From Spizellomyces sp. 'palustris' (Eukaryota; Chytridiomycota; Chytridiomycetes; Spizellomycetales; Spizellomycetaceae): a stretch of DNA of 64,000 nucleotides. Where the stretch lies: assembly GCA_006535965.1 (NCBI GenBank), contig QEAR01000092.1, positions 19,833 to 83,832 of the forward strand. The letters run 5' to 3'. A program made the position numbers and the translations under genes. The notes under the pieces are model-generated. The model ran no database searches and was not told the DNA's origin. It was given only the letters and a program-made list of their open reading frames with translations. Positions 10,050 to 22,276 of the stretch are shown here, piece by piece. Every line of letters begins with the position of its first letter. Within the stretch, counting starts at the first letter, position 1.

Positions 10050-12464
10050 ATGACTATATTTTTATTTGTGTTCACTGACACTCGTGCTGTGGTCGCAATT
10101 TCGGTAGATTCGGGAATGATAACTGATCGACCAGACGAGTGACTACCGCTATCCGCAGGTGAGGGAGGGAGGATGCAAAAACGTGGCAAGTAGATAAGGC
10201 AGTGAAAGTATCGGGAGAGCGATACCGAGCGATCTTGATGTGTGACACAGGACAGTAAGACGAAGACGGGCGGCACGATGTGAAAAGAAGCAAGAACGAG
10301 GGGTAAAATGCACCGTGGATAGAGGGAAAAGTGCATGGAAAATACGCAATAAAAAAAAGAAAATACGTCAATGCCGGAATTGTTCCTTGTCACCGCCCAA
10401 GCCAAAATGTCCATGTGCATGCGTGACGGGCTTCTCTGCCGGCAACCTTCAGAATGCCGCGCGCGCAGCAACCCTTAATATCACACCCCCAAGTTCTACC
10501 CCTGAGGTTATCAAAGCCTCAAAAGTGTTCAGAAGAGTGTTGCGCGTCCGTCCAATGTCAAAAGCGCGTCACCAGCTTTGGGAGTCCCCCTCCAGCTGGC
10601 CATCGCTTTCACTCCGCTTTTTTGCATCCAAGCCCAAGCAAAGAAATGAAAATGCAAAACAAGGCGGCTCTTGAACGTGGCTTGCCATTTTCTTACCTTG
10701 CAGTTATATTAAAGGGATGCGGGTGACAGTTTTACCAATAGGATATTGTCAACCCAAACCGAAAACAAAAAGCGGGCGGTGAAGAGGGGAAGTATGCTAT
10801 AGTAGCGCTGAGCTTGTCTTGTTCACTGCCTTCACCTAGCGATCCTTCTCCTTCTCCTCCAAATCGCCCGTAGGAGTCGATTCTAGACAATCAGTTGCGT
10901 TAATCGGAAGCCATGGGCACAGCCAATCAGCAAAATTGAAAATCCCACTTTGGGGTTTCCCATTTCTCCAATGATGATGACCAAACCAAGAGGGAAACCC
11001 CAACCACGAGGGATAGACGTCACCGATACGTACCCTGGCCAAAGATCTAAGATAGCCGCAACTTACCACCGTCGGTGTCGCGTGTAGAAAAGGGTTTTTA
11101 TCTTTTGTGAGAGTGAACGATCGGATGATAGCCCCCTGAAAGCGTTGCGGATCTCTTGCAGTTAAAAACAAACTTTATGAGGTTCTGCTTTGACTCTTTG
11201 ACCCTTCACGAATTGTTGTGTTGTGGTCGGTGCACCGCCCAACCAACCGAAATACCGAGCAAAACAAGTGCAAGGAAAAAAAACAAAAACTAATTGGGAG
11301 GAGATACGTCCGTACCCCTTTACGAAGACTTGTGGATTGGCGGCTACGCAGAAAAGCTACCGCGGGAATTGAAAACTGTAACAATAAGGTTTTGACAACC
11401 TTTTTAAATAATGGTCTGTCGGATCTTGTTGAACGTGGCGCGGATACAGTGAAAGAAATCTTGTCTGTATTGCAATTTGGTCTTAAATTGGACAGTTTCC
11501 TTGTGTGCTGTCGGGCAGTTGGGGGTTTGTTGGTTGCCAAAGCACATCCCCGCCGCCGCCGTGGTTCCGAACCCTGGGGCCAAAGCAGCACAGGACACTG
11601 CCAAAAGCTACACAGCCCCTACATGTCCCCGCTCCAAACTATTTCCAAAGCACATGCAGATATTGGACATTAACCCCCTTGCCTTCTTTTTACCCTCCTG
11701 GCAGTGTTCTTCTTCTTCTGCCTCCTCCTCCTCCACTACTGCCCCCGCATGGCTTTTTGAATTTCACGCCTTGTTAATTTTTTTTGTTTGTTTGCCCGCC
11801 AGCGCTTCCTTCTAATCGATAACGGCGAGCGCTCACGTTTGGCGAAAAGAAACCAAAAAGGACAGAGACATTCCAATGAATTTGGGCGCGGGTGAGGGTT
11901 GATTACCCAAATGCGTGACAGATAATGGATCGCGAACCGCGTTCTTTCTTGGGGGGACGTTTTGCGGGCAGGTATAAAAGTAAAAGGGATCCCTGCACAG
12001 AATGCTTACTGGCGCGCCCCCGGCCACCATATCGTGCTGGTGGAAGAATTCACGTCCAGATCGGTCGCCAAGTAATGGGTCACGGGCAGTTTCTCCGACA
12101 AGAGGACTGGTTGTTTGTGCCTCCCAGAACCCTGCAGCCTTTTGAAAAGGGTCCTAGACGCTGAGGCCACGTCATGAGCTCTATGCTGTGCATTCCACAG
12201 CCTCTTGTGAACATGCGAATGAATGTCTAGGCCTTTCGGACTGTCCTCGGTGCGGACTGGCCGCCGGAGAAACCTGCACCAGCGATATATACTACATCAT
12301 CAACCACGGCATGCGCGGCTTAAAGCATAAAACTCTATCTGCCTTCTCACTCAGCCTTTCTAAAGTAGCACCGTCCCCTATTCCTTGCCTCTATGGAGGG
12401 CTGACGTTCCAATGCAGATAGGTCGCCTATGATCTGAAATATACGGATTGCATCAGAAAGCAAC
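10050..12464. other. Gene-poor region
   Basis: About 2.4 kb upstream of the Zds-like gene. Overlapping 70-150-codon frames occur on both strands (such as 11218-11673 plus and 11175-11591 minus), but none shows a domain, a biased composition or matched splice signals. A CT-rich pyrimidine stretch lies near 11706-11745. It may contain long 5' UTR or regulatory sequence. Confidence 0.5.
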
Positions 12465-12536
12465 GGCTCAGTGGTTTAGTGGTATAATACCCGCTTAGGG
12501 TGCGGGTGGTCCCGGGTTCGATTCCCGGCTGAGCCC
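12465..12536 (+). tRNA. tRNA-Pro(AGG)
   Basis: A 72-nt cloverleaf without intron. The acceptor stem pairs GGCTCAG with CTGAGCC, the anticodon stem pairs CCCGC with GCGGG around loop TTAGGGT (anticodon AGG, reading CCU/CCN proline after A34 to inosine editing), and the T arm pairs CCGGG with CCCGG around TTCGATT. The internal A box (around GTGGTTTAGTGGT) and B box (GGTTCGATTCC) for RNA polymerase III are intact. CCA is not encoded, as in eukaryotes. Confidence 0.96.
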
Positions 12537-12555
12537 TACTTAGTTCTTCGAGGGG

Positions 12556-12563
12556 TTTTTTTT
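12556..12563 (+). terminator. RNA polymerase III terminator of tRNA-Pro
   Basis: Run of eight T residues 20 nt after the tRNA 3' end, the standard Pol III stop signal. Confidence 0.8.
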
Positions 12564-13069
12564 GGAACTTTGGCCTTATTTCTGGCCCGTTCCTGTCAAG
12601 TAAATAATAAAGTCGCTTAGTGTAGAGCATCCTAGTTCCTAGTCTGATTCCTCAAGACTTACTTTTCTCGACCCCTTGCGTTCGGTCACCGGCAATTACG
12701 CATTAATGCATTAGCTCGGATATTTCCATCGTCACGTCCTTTTTCTCTGTGGGTAGGAACTTTCTAATTCCGTATTTAAGGTTAAAGTTATAGTGTGCGT
12801 CAACCGATGGTAGGAGATCAGGGGCAACTTAATTAAGGTTAACTTTGGGCCAAATTTACGGGGTTGGGACTAAACAAAACAGAGCCATCTCAGCATGAAA
12901 TATACGCAATACAAAATAACAAAACTATTTCAAAAATGTATTGAAAATACTACATTTACAAAACAAAACGAAAAACCAAATTACCAAAAAAAATATTTTA
13001 AAAAAAATCCCACAATGGTATCACCACCCTATACAAAAATTCCCCATCTCACCCACCACCACCAACACA
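12564..13069. other. Spacer and 3' flank of the RhoGEF gene
   Basis: A/T-rich sequence with A runs near 12990-13010. No convincing reading frame. It contains the 3' UTR of the minus-strand RhoGEF gene. Confidence 0.5.
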
Positions 13070-16000
13070 CTAGTCCAACCCCTCCAACTCCCTCCTCAGA
13101 ACCTCCCGTCTCAACACCTCACCCCTCAAAACACCCAACCTCCTAAAACACTCATCCCGCTGACGATGCACCATACCAACCCCTTTATCTCCTCGTTGCG
13201 ACACCAAATTCTCAAGGACAGTAAAGCCATTCAACAGTTGTGTTTCGTGCGTGATTTGGGATTGTAGGGTCGTGAGGGTGGTTTGGAGGTTTTGGAGGGT
13301 TAGAGGCTACGGTAGAGATTTTTTTAGATCAAGAGTCGGGTGGGAGGTGGGTGAGGGATAGTTTACCTGTGTTTTGGTGCCGTCGCTGTGTGGGAGAATG
13401 AGACCAGTGCCAAGGAGTGAGGACTGGCGTGCGAGTTTTGTAGAGTTTTTTTGGGCAAAGTTTAGAATCTACACGGGCGTTGTTCAGTACAGATTCGTGA
13501 GAGTATATATCCAAATGTGGGTAAACATACCGCTGTCCAGTGTTTATGTTCCTCTCTCCCCAGTGCGTAGAACCTATGTCGGAAGAGATTAGATAGGATT
13601 TGTAAAAGACTGTGAATAAGTGTACGTACACTTTGACACCAAGCGAAGTGGTAGACTTCCATGAAAGGCGAATACAGAGTCCATCTTCCGGTTTGGATCC
13701 TAACCCCATCAAACGTCAAAAATCTAAAAATTCCATTCCCAAAGAGTAAATAAATCAAAAACTCACCACTCTGAATCCCAACCACATCACCCACGGGTAG
13801 CGCCCACCGAAACTCGGCCTTCTTTTCTCCAGACACGACAACTTCCTCAGCACACACAACCAAATCCGTGAATAGAAACACGGTACGAAGTGTTCGTGAG
13901 TCGGCAGCGGGTCCTTGATCATTGAGTTCCAGAAGGGGGCCCTGGTGGGTTAGGTATCGACCAGGTGTCGCAAGTTCCTACAGAATGAAAAAGAAAAATA
14001 AATATCACGACTATGGATGTTGGCATCACGGCGTGACTTACAAATGGACTCCCGATAACCATGTCCTGAACCTTTTTCATCATCTCGAACCGCTTTTTGC
14101 GTTCATTGATGATTTGGACAGTGCGTTCCATTTTCTGGAGAGCGGTGGTGAGGGAGTTATGGTCGGGGTGGGTGGATGGGGTGCGCTTCAAGAGTTCCTA
14201 TTGTGAAACAGGTTAGATGTGCAAGGGCGTGGGAATACGGATTGGTGGGTTACCTTGAGCATGAGAAGGTAGCGAGGGGGACGTTGGACGGGCGTAATGA
14301 GGAGGTCGGTCAAATCTGGGGCGCGGGTGCCCATGTTTTTGCTGATATCCTACATATCAAGGTGTTACAATGCGTTATATCTCCAGCTATTTTGAAAAGA
14401 TCGTTACCTGTAGCTTTTTTTCAAATGCTGGGTTTTCTGAGACACGGTTGAGGGTTTCGACAGCTTGGTCGTAACTGAAAAGTAAAAGTCAGTCATATCA
14501 AACACAAATATGTAGCGCCATGTCTTGGACCTACTTGTTGACAAAGTGTGCATAAATTTTCATCGACTCGGCCTACAGGATCCACGAGTTACGGCCACAT
14601 CCTTTCATCAACTCAAATATCTGCAAAAAACTTACAGCACGAATGAAAATGTCCCCCAAAACCTGCTCAAAATGCCAAAACGCCACCCGCTCGACCAAAT
14701 CATCCAACAAGAGCTGGTTGAATGCCATAATCTCTTCCACGTGCCGGAAGATGCAGTCATAATCCTTGCGACTGATAATGCTGCTGTTCTGGTTCATTTC
14801 TTCTTTGAGTGGAATCATAAATTCCTGTCAGAAGAAGGTTAGGGCTAAAGAAACACATTGCGGCTTTGGCAAATATGTACCTTATGAATGGTCAAAAGGC
14901 CCTTCACATAGGATGCCTCCGTGTCGAGCATTTCATTTACAATCATCAGACGGAGTTTGATGCCTTTGAAAGCTTTCCGCGCCCTGTAGCCTCGCCAGCG
15001 TGCTTGGATAATGGCACATGCCTTGGCTTTGGGATCTTGCGGGAAAAACTGTCGGAGCTTGAGTGTCGCAAAATAATCAAATACGCTCCAAAAGATTTCA
15101 ACCTACATCGTGCCACAAGGGCGCAGAACTCGCAATACGAGGCAAGGTGAGCGTTTTTTCGGATCTAGGTCGAGCAGGTCTATCCAGAGATCCCATCACG
15201 CTCCTCCTCCGCTTCTCCACATCATCCAACAAAGCCTGTGCTTCCCGCACTTCACTGTACAATCTATTCAAAACGACCGCGTCGGAATGGTTGGTTTGTT
15301 CCTCGACGATTTCCACATAGTCGAGTTCGGGGGGTGAGACGACGACAGAGGACATTGCGCTGGGTACTAGATCTGTTTCAACCAGTTCCAGCTCGAGAGC
15401 GGGGCTAGGGAGGGGGAGGGAGATGATGGAGCGCATGTCTTCAGACATGGGGGTCGCGCAGGGTTCCATGCCCGTTCGACGAATGAATTCCATGTCGCGC
15501 TTGAGAAGTGTATTTTCCTCCAAGAGGGCTGTATTCATTTTTTGGAATTCCTCGCATTGCCTTGTGAGACGGGCCATTTCCTGGTCCTTTTCTGCGTTTG
15601 ATTGGCGTAGACGCTGGATGGCGCCGATACTGCCGACAAAAGCCTGTTCCCATAATGTCGCGAGGGACGAGCTGAGGGGTACCAACTGGTCTAGTGCATC
15701 TTCGTAACAACGTTCCAGTACTTCCATATCCATCACCAGTTTATGATCGAGTTGCGTAGTAGAATTTGAAATGTTACTCTGCAAAAGGCGGAACTCTTGG
15801 AGATTGCTGCCAATCACTGTTGTCAGCTGGGACAATACGGACAGGGCATTGCGAAAGTCTCTTGAAAGGGGATCACTGGTGGGGCGCTCACTGACTTGTC
15901 CGCTGCGACGTTTGCGAGACTCTTTGGCGAGTGACAAGGTCTTTTTGACGTTTGTTCCCGACGACCCGTTTGCATCACGGGCCTCTTCTACAGTCACCGG

Positions 16001-16831
16001 GTCGGAAAAGGATCGATTGAGCTTGTTTGTGTTGCTGCTGCTGCTGTTGCTGTTGCTGTTGCTGTTGTTGCTGTTGCTCGTGTTGCCGCTGCCATTGCCA
16101 AAGCGAGAAAAGATGGATCCCAAAGATGCACGTTTGTTCAATGCCCGATGATCGTCTCTTTGGGAAGGTTCAAACTTGCTGGCAACATCCAGGATGGATC
16201 GCGCCGACGTTAGGACGGTGGCGAGATCCCGGTCGAGAGGGTCTTGTTCACCTTTGGTGGTGATCTCGCTCCCTGGCGGTGGTGTACCCGATGATATCCG
16301 CCGGATGGTACGTGACAACGTATTTAATGCATCCTTTAATGTTCCGACCGCTTGAATCAAGGCCAATTGTTTTGCCCCAGGAAATTTAAGATCGCTCGCA
16401 GGTCTTGGTGCGTTCGCATGATGCCCAGACGGAGCCGCCCACGTTGCAAACTGATGCCCACCCTTTTCCGTACGCGATGGAAAATACCGCTCCTCTACAA
16501 GGGCGAGCAAGGAGTGACAGTCGATTACGAGTTCCTGGTAGGATGTAACGAGGGCCTTGTGGTCTTTATGGCGATGGAGGATGGCGAGACGGCGAGCTCG
16601 GTGAGCGACGAGCGCGTAGAGGCGCGTCAAGTTTTCAAAGTCGGACTGTGTAAGGGAGGGATGGGATTCGACCGGGGCGATAGCATTGCGTGCCTTTGGC
16701 GTTCCTCCCGGGAGAACGGACCAGCGGTTGACCATGCTGTGCTGCAAAAAAGTCTGTGAGCGTGAGCGACGGAGCGTAGTGGATGGGGCCCAATCCCCCC
16801 GCAGCTGTTTCACCCTTGGATGAACGACCAT
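13070..16831 (-). CDS. Rho guanine nucleotide exchange factor (coiled coil, IQ, DH, PH)
   Basis: Exons: 16831-15107, 15048-14881, 14824-14636, 14572-14535, 14474-14408, 14349-14254, 14197-14042, 13977-13767, 13699-13630, 13573-13531, 13468-13367, 13306-13070; total 3,102 nt, 1,033 residues. Residues 1-575 are helical/disordered with an Asn/Ser repeat and a coiled coil (residues ~400-460). An IQ motif (IIQARWRGYRARK, calmodulin-type) precedes a DH domain (from IVNEMLDTEASYVKGL through LITPVQRPPRYLLMLKELL, the conserved helix contacting the GTPase) and a PH domain (FLFTDLVVCAEE to REEHKHWTA). A C-terminal coiled coil ends LRRELEGLD. It should activate a Rho/Cdc42-type GTPase at the cortex; the IQ motif suggests Ca2+/calmodulin input (inference). 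The second exon could start at 15057, adding three residues. A GTAAGT..CAAAG pair (16879-16833) right before the ATG suggests a 5' UTR intron. Confidence 0.88.
16027..16090 (-). repeat. Trinucleotide-type repeat coding Asn/Ser tract
   Basis: Repeating TTG/TGC-type units on the plus strand read as alternating Asn and Ser codons in the RhoGEF (about residues 250-268). In-frame, low-complexity and probably length-variable. Confidence 0.8.
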
Positions 16832-17616
16832 CCTTTGCAAAACCAAGCCGATTTGACGCGCGCGGAAAACGAAACTTACCCAAAGTTGACAGATGGAAAG
16901 AGAGACGTTTGAGTTTAATTCCTGATCGTATCCGGCCCAAATGTCAAAAGTCGCTGTTGGTATTTGGTATTTTGGCAGAAGCGAAATGATTCCTCCCTAG
17001 GGGATAACGGACGAGGATATAGGTAGGAAAAGGTTCGTTTGGGTGAGTAATGCGTAATCAAAAGGGTTGTGAGATCACACTCACGCGCTAAAGACAAAAA
17101 AACGTAAAATCAAAAACCAAAAAAACATAGCCAAATTCATGGCAGACAGAGTGACGTCTTGATTCTTGTGAGCGCTCTTTCGTATGAAATAAACGGGGAG
17201 TAAGTGCCTTTCCACCCCCGGCTGTTCAAATTGACTTGTCGTAAAAAACTGGACTTTTTCACAAGGGGAAATGATTTTCCTTCCTGTGCTTCAATCCCCA
17301 ACGCAATAATGACATCTTCTTCTTCTTCTTCTTATCTAGACCATCCATACATTTTCATGGCATGTCGCAATGCATACATTGCAATGCACAAGATTCAAAT
17401 CCATCCTTCACGTAGCCCCGCCTCCAATCCATCTTCACACCTTTTTACATGGGTCATCCAACTATCATCTCATTCCATGTCCTCGGAGGCCCGTTGCGCA
17501 GCAGAGTGACACAAACTCCGTCAATTAAACAATTAATGCACATTGCGTCATAGGCTTAGTTAAAATTTACAAAGCCACAATCACGTGATTCTATTTGCTA
17601 AGCCATTTAAAGCTAT
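16832..17616. other. Intergenic; RhoGEF promoter and acetyltransferase 3' flank
   Basis: Lies upstream of the RhoGEF start and downstream of the acetyltransferase gene, both minus strand. Contains a (TCT)n microsatellite near 17311-17334 and the likely RhoGEF 5' UTR intron at its left end. No other gene seen. Confidence 0.55.
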
Positions 17617-19265
17617 TTAAACTCTCCAGTACCATTTGATTCTATCTAGCCATAAGCCGATAGGTACGTACACCATCATCAACCACCCAACACCCCACAC
17701 AAGGCTATTCCATCCATCCGGTATGGAATCTCGAATACAGGCAAATAGCCAGTCGTACATTGTGGCATCCCCAATCTGTATCAGATTAAGAGACGCATGC
17801 ACAACTTCACTCCCAACGTACAACAAGAGAGGATTGCGCCCCAATGAACTCATCACAATAGGCTCGTACTCGCCAATCTCAATACTCGCAAACGACACGA
17901 CAAGCAAGACAATCGAAATGCCTCCTGCGACCAGCACAAACGAAGGCGTCCACAAGGGCTTGGAAACGGGGATCCAGTACCGCGCTACAATGCATCCAGA
18001 TGCCAGGCACGCAATTCCCGCAACCAATATGCGTCGCGCTGACCGGTTCCGCCACTGTCCGTCTGTCCCGTCGCAGTGGAGCATCCGCAACAGACCCACT
18101 CCGCACAGGATCCCCAGCCATCCCGTCAATAGAGCCGGCAGCGTAGATAGGATACCTTCAGGATCGTATGGAAGGCTCTGGTGAAGATGGGATCGTCCCC
18201 CAAGTAGCAATTGATCAAGGTATGCTTCTGCAGTACATTCGGGCGGTTCCAGCGTGCTCCGAACAGTGTCCAGGCATCCAGGAAGGGTCACGGGTAGCTC
18301 GTACGACAGCCATGCCCACGAGAGGAGGGTACCCGCTGGCAATAGCCATTGAAAAGCGAGCCACGCGAGGTATGTGTACGCAAATGAGCAGCCAATATAC
18401 ACCACCCCAATGCGCTGCAATACACCCAACCACCGAAAGTGACTCCAGTCGGGCTTCCCTTCCAAGAGACCTGGAATGAATGGTACATTTAACAAGACCC
18501 CAAACATACACAGTTTGAATCCCCGTCTCAGCACATCCAGCGAGTCGCGTTGTCGATTATTGAACGAGATGGGAATAGACTGAAAATAGGGAACATTTAG
18601 CGACATGGCATGCATCAGGTCTAAACTCATCTTGATACTCACCACTGATGGTCAGGTTCGACAATACCAACATGATAAAGGAAAAGTGAGTTCCTTGACG
18701 ATGCAAAACACAATCATTTGCACAGTGGAATTATCTTTGACTTACATCCCATTACAAACAAAAAAGTTGGAAACACCACATCCGCCGCCGTCAGCCCGAT
18801 CCACTGTGCATGCTCCAGTTGAGGTAATTTGTGCCCCTCCATCTGATAATTGACCAGAATCATAAAAAAAACTGCAACCCCTCTCAAAAAATCAATCGCT
18901 GCCAGTCGGGCTTTCCGTTGTGGTTGTAGGGTGGTCATGACCGAGTGACCCACCATGGGTCCATGATAATCATGCAGGAGGGGCGTCGTCGCGGTAGGTG
19001 TTGTGATAATGACGGGTGTCGACGCCCGGCGGGGAGGTGTGCCGTAGGAGGAGACCGTTGCGCCGTATTTGGGGTAGTGGGAAGCCGATACAGCGGATCC
19101 GGCGGAAAAGCGTCGGTGTTCAAGTTCATTGTCGGTGTCAGAGGATGATGAGGTCGTATCAAAAGACGAATCTTCTAGGGGAGCAAAACTTGCGCCATGC
19201 GGTCGTGGTGGTGCTGGTGGTGGTGGTGGTGGTGATGGCGAGCGTGGTGATCTCGTTACAGTCAT
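17617..19265 (-). CDS. Heparan-alpha-glucosaminide N-acetyltransferase-like membrane protein
   Basis: Start ATG 19265; exon 1 19265-18746, then 18644-17617 after a GTAAGT..CAG intron, 515 residues in this model. After a Pro/Ser-rich cytosolic N-terminus come multiple membrane helices. Family hallmarks are AIDFLRGVAVFFMILVNY, EHAQWIGLTAADVVFPTF (the His equivalent to the acetyl-accepting His of HGSNAT), LLGGRSHLHQ, YDPEGILSTLPALLTG and the final WLDRIKWYW. The human enzyme moves acetyl from cytosolic acetyl-CoA across the lysosomal membrane to glucosamine termini; the fungal substrate is unknown, and a vacuolar or endomembrane sugar acetylation role is an inference. A further GTGAGT..TTTTCAG pair inside exon 2 (18642-18580, 63 nt, in frame) would, if spliced, leave a 2-nt exon and yield VMGLSIPISF, aligning better with the family (494 residues). 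Shares a 219-bp divergent promoter with the acyl-CoA oxidase gene. Confidence 0.87.
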
Positions 19266-19484
19266 GTCGAATGAAAAGCAAAAGAGGCCACTTTGTATTT
19301 GTTTTCGCTTTCGCCTTCTTTGCCAAAAATAAACTGAACACCTTGTACTAAGCACGTCTCCGTGTCAGTTGAGGAAACCATAAACTTTATTGTCCCTGAT
19401 CGCCTCCATTTCCATTCCTCCCAGTTCAGAGATCATCTTGTCACTTTTCCAAAACTCTTTTGTTTTTTTGATACTGCTCTCGCC
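19266..19484. promoter_or_regulatory. Divergent promoter, acetyltransferase/acyl-CoA oxidase
   Basis: 219 bp between two divergent start codons, so both core promoters and 5' UTRs must lie here. No clear TATA box identified. Confidence 0.6.
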
Positions 19485-21993
19485 ATGACCTTCAACATTC
19501 CGCGCTTCACCTACGTCCTCGAAGGCGACAACCAAGAGAAACGCGCAAAGTTCAAGGAATTTGTTGGTCAGAATCTGGCAACCTTTACACCACGGTATGA
19601 TGTATCGTTGAGGTATCAGCGTGAGATTGCGTTGGAGCGGTTGAAGAAGGTTGCAGAGAACGGATTCATTTCCGGTATGTGATAGGTTTTCGGATTTGTG
19701 TGCTTTTATATATTGTTGACCCAGCCGTGTTTTGTAGTGTTTGACTTTGAGAGGGTAAGTCTCTGAAGCCATCGTCAACGTACGCCCTTAGTTCCCTCTG
19801 TTGATCCTACAGCCTGTGATAGAATCCTCTGAATGTCTTTGCGGCTCACGAAATGTGCGGTATGATTGAAGGGAGTTTCACCACCAAAATGACTGTCCAG
19901 GTGAGCCAAATGTGCCAAAGCCGTTGTTGAAATTTTATTTTGTAACGTTTTGAATTTTTGATGATATCAGATGAATTTGTTTGGAGGTAAAAAACTTACT
20001 CGTCGCTCAGTCTCGCTTGCCACCCAATAATGTAAACCAATGCCTCCCATGTTAGGAACCATGATCAAACTCGGCACGGAACGTCATCGCAAGATCTTGC
20101 CCGAGATTGACTCCATGAATGCCGTCGGCTGCTTCGCGCTCACCGAACTCGGATACGGCAACAATGCCGTCGAAATGGAGACCACTGCTACCTATGTCCG
20201 TATACATCTTTGATCTCTCCTCCCTATCACCCCAATTCACCCCACTCACTTCACAGGATCATTCTTCACGCGAATGGATCATCAACACCCCCAGCACCCT
20301 AGCGCAAAAGTACTGGATTACAAATGGGGCCGTGCACGCCAAGTGGGCTGTCGTGTTTGCTCAGACTTTTGTCAAAGGCAAGCACGAGGGCATCAATGTC
20401 TTTTTGGTCCGCATCCGGAACGAGGATTTGTCTGTTGCTCCTGGGGTTCGGGTGGAGGACATGGGCTACAAGATCGGTATGTAGTAACCAAATGATAAAG
20501 ATGTTTTGTGTGCATTTTAATCATTGTTTTGTGGGATTTTCTAGGCGCTAATGGTAGGTCTCGCTGCTACTTTTGATCAACAAGACCAAAACCCCTAACG
20601 TACTCAGGCGTCGATAACGGCAAACTGTGGTTCAGCAATGTCCGCATACCCGCTGAGAATATTCTTAACAAGTACGTTGTCACATTCTTTCCTAGACCAT
20701 ACACGCCATTGACATGATTACAAGGTATGCGGATATCCTCCCTGACGGAACCTACAAATCCGCCATCAATAGCCGTCGCGCGCGGTTCCTCGTGGTGGCC
20801 GACCAATTACTCGCTGGCCGGTAGGATTCCCCCTGCCCCATCCACTAACAAGACCCACTAACAAAACACCCTACAGCCTTTGCATCGCTTCCATGTCTCT
20901 GGGAGGCACCAAAAAATGCCTAACAGTCGCCTTCCGATACGCAGCTTCCCGAAAAACAGTCGGCCCAACCGGAAAATCCGACACACCCATTCTATCCTAC
21001 CAACTCCAACAAAACGCTTTGATCCCCCTGTTGGCCAAAACCATTGGACTCAACTTTGGGTTGAGTTACATTAAGCGTCGGTGGGCTCAACATACTGAAA
21101 AGGAACATGCAGAGATTGTGAGGCTTTGTTGTATTATCAAGGTAGGTCTTCTGTGCTTTATATTTGTAGGGGAAATCGGGAACTGATGGAATTGTAAGCC
21201 TCTTGTTGCGTGGAACTTTGAGCGTGTGGCGTCGATTGGTCGGGAGCGGTGTGGAGGACAAGGTTACCTCGCCTGCAACGAACTCGGCGACATGATTGGT
21301 AAATATATCCATTTCCTTCCACCTCTTTTTTTTTTTCTTTTTCTCACAATCGATTCCTTAGGCCTCTCCCACGCCTCCATAACCGCCGAAGGCGACAACT
21401 CGGTCCTAACCCAAAAAGTCAGTAAAGAACTTGTTGCTGCCTACGACGCCCACCAGATTACCTACCCCGCTCTCTCGCTGACACCCATAACCACTCACAC
21501 CCTTGCGTCTCTCACGGCCCTAATCCGGACCCGTGAACACTACCTCCTCTCCACGCTTTCTAAAGACATGAAAAAGGAGCTTGAATCGACACCCCTCTTT
21601 GACATTTGGATGAAAAATAAGAGCGATCATATTCAAGCTCTTGCCAGGGCCTTTGGCGATCGCATCTGTCTTGACTCGTTTGAGGTTGCCGTGTCCTCTG
21701 AAACGGACGCGTCGGTGAAGTCCATCCTTGCGCGTTTGTTGCATCTCTTTGTTTCTACACTCGTGATAGAGAACCTGACATTCTACCTCACTACCCGTCT
21801 CGTGGATGCCGATTGGGCCGTCAAGGCTCAAGAGGTTCATAATGCGCTGATCAAGGACCTTGCGCCTGACGCATTGAGGGTGGTCCAGGGGTTGGGTGTA
21901 CCTGATGCGATGGTGTTTGCACCGATCGCTGGGGATTGGGAAAGTTACAATGTTGGGGATAATCGGGGAGAGCTTATTGGCGCAAAGCTGTAA
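19485..21993 (+). CDS. Peroxisomal acyl-CoA oxidase
   Basis: Twelve exons: 19485-19674, 19738-19754, 19823-19900, 19971-19986, 20056-20195, 20257-20476, 20545-20553, 20608-20671, 20725-20820, 20877-21141, 21199-21298, 21362-21993; total 1,827 nt, 608 residues. Acyl-CoA oxidase/dehydrogenase motifs are continuous after splicing: [33 protein letters not shown] (acyl-CoA/FAD binding), [35 protein letters not shown] and [17 protein letters not shown]. The protein ends in AKL, a peroxisomal PTS1 signal, so it should catalyse the first, H2O2-producing step of peroxisomal fatty-acid beta-oxidation. Exons of 17, 16 and 9 nt are unusual but keep frame and conserved sequence. The donor at 20196 (GTCCGT) is non-consensus. 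The alternative is a related peroxisomal acyl-CoA dehydrogenase, which would not change the pathway. Confidence 0.9.
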
Positions 21994-22276
21994 GCACATG
22001 AAGCTTGCAAAGGGCGTCTCTAGAAATATAGCGACCCATGTGTGTACTCGATATTATGGAAATAAATCCCGTGCAACACACAAGGAATGTCCGCTTGCAC
22101 ATGCTGGACATGGATGATGGTCATTGGTCATCATTGATTCTCATTCCATTGCACCCGTTTTTGCAAGTACACAAGAACATATCCCCACAAACAGTATGCG
22201 CAATCAAACCACAACGAGAAAGAGCCCATCTATACACAAATTACATTGCGGCGAGCATCAATTTAAACACACACCC
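21994..22276. other. Convergent 3' spacer
   Basis: 283 bp between the 3' ends of the acyl-CoA oxidase and MED25 genes. No coding or RNA feature seen. Confidence 0.6.

Noticed and set aside
11175-11673. Overlapping 138- and 151-codon ORFs on opposite strands
   Set aside because: Neither has a recognisable domain or codon pattern, and mutual overlap suggests chance.
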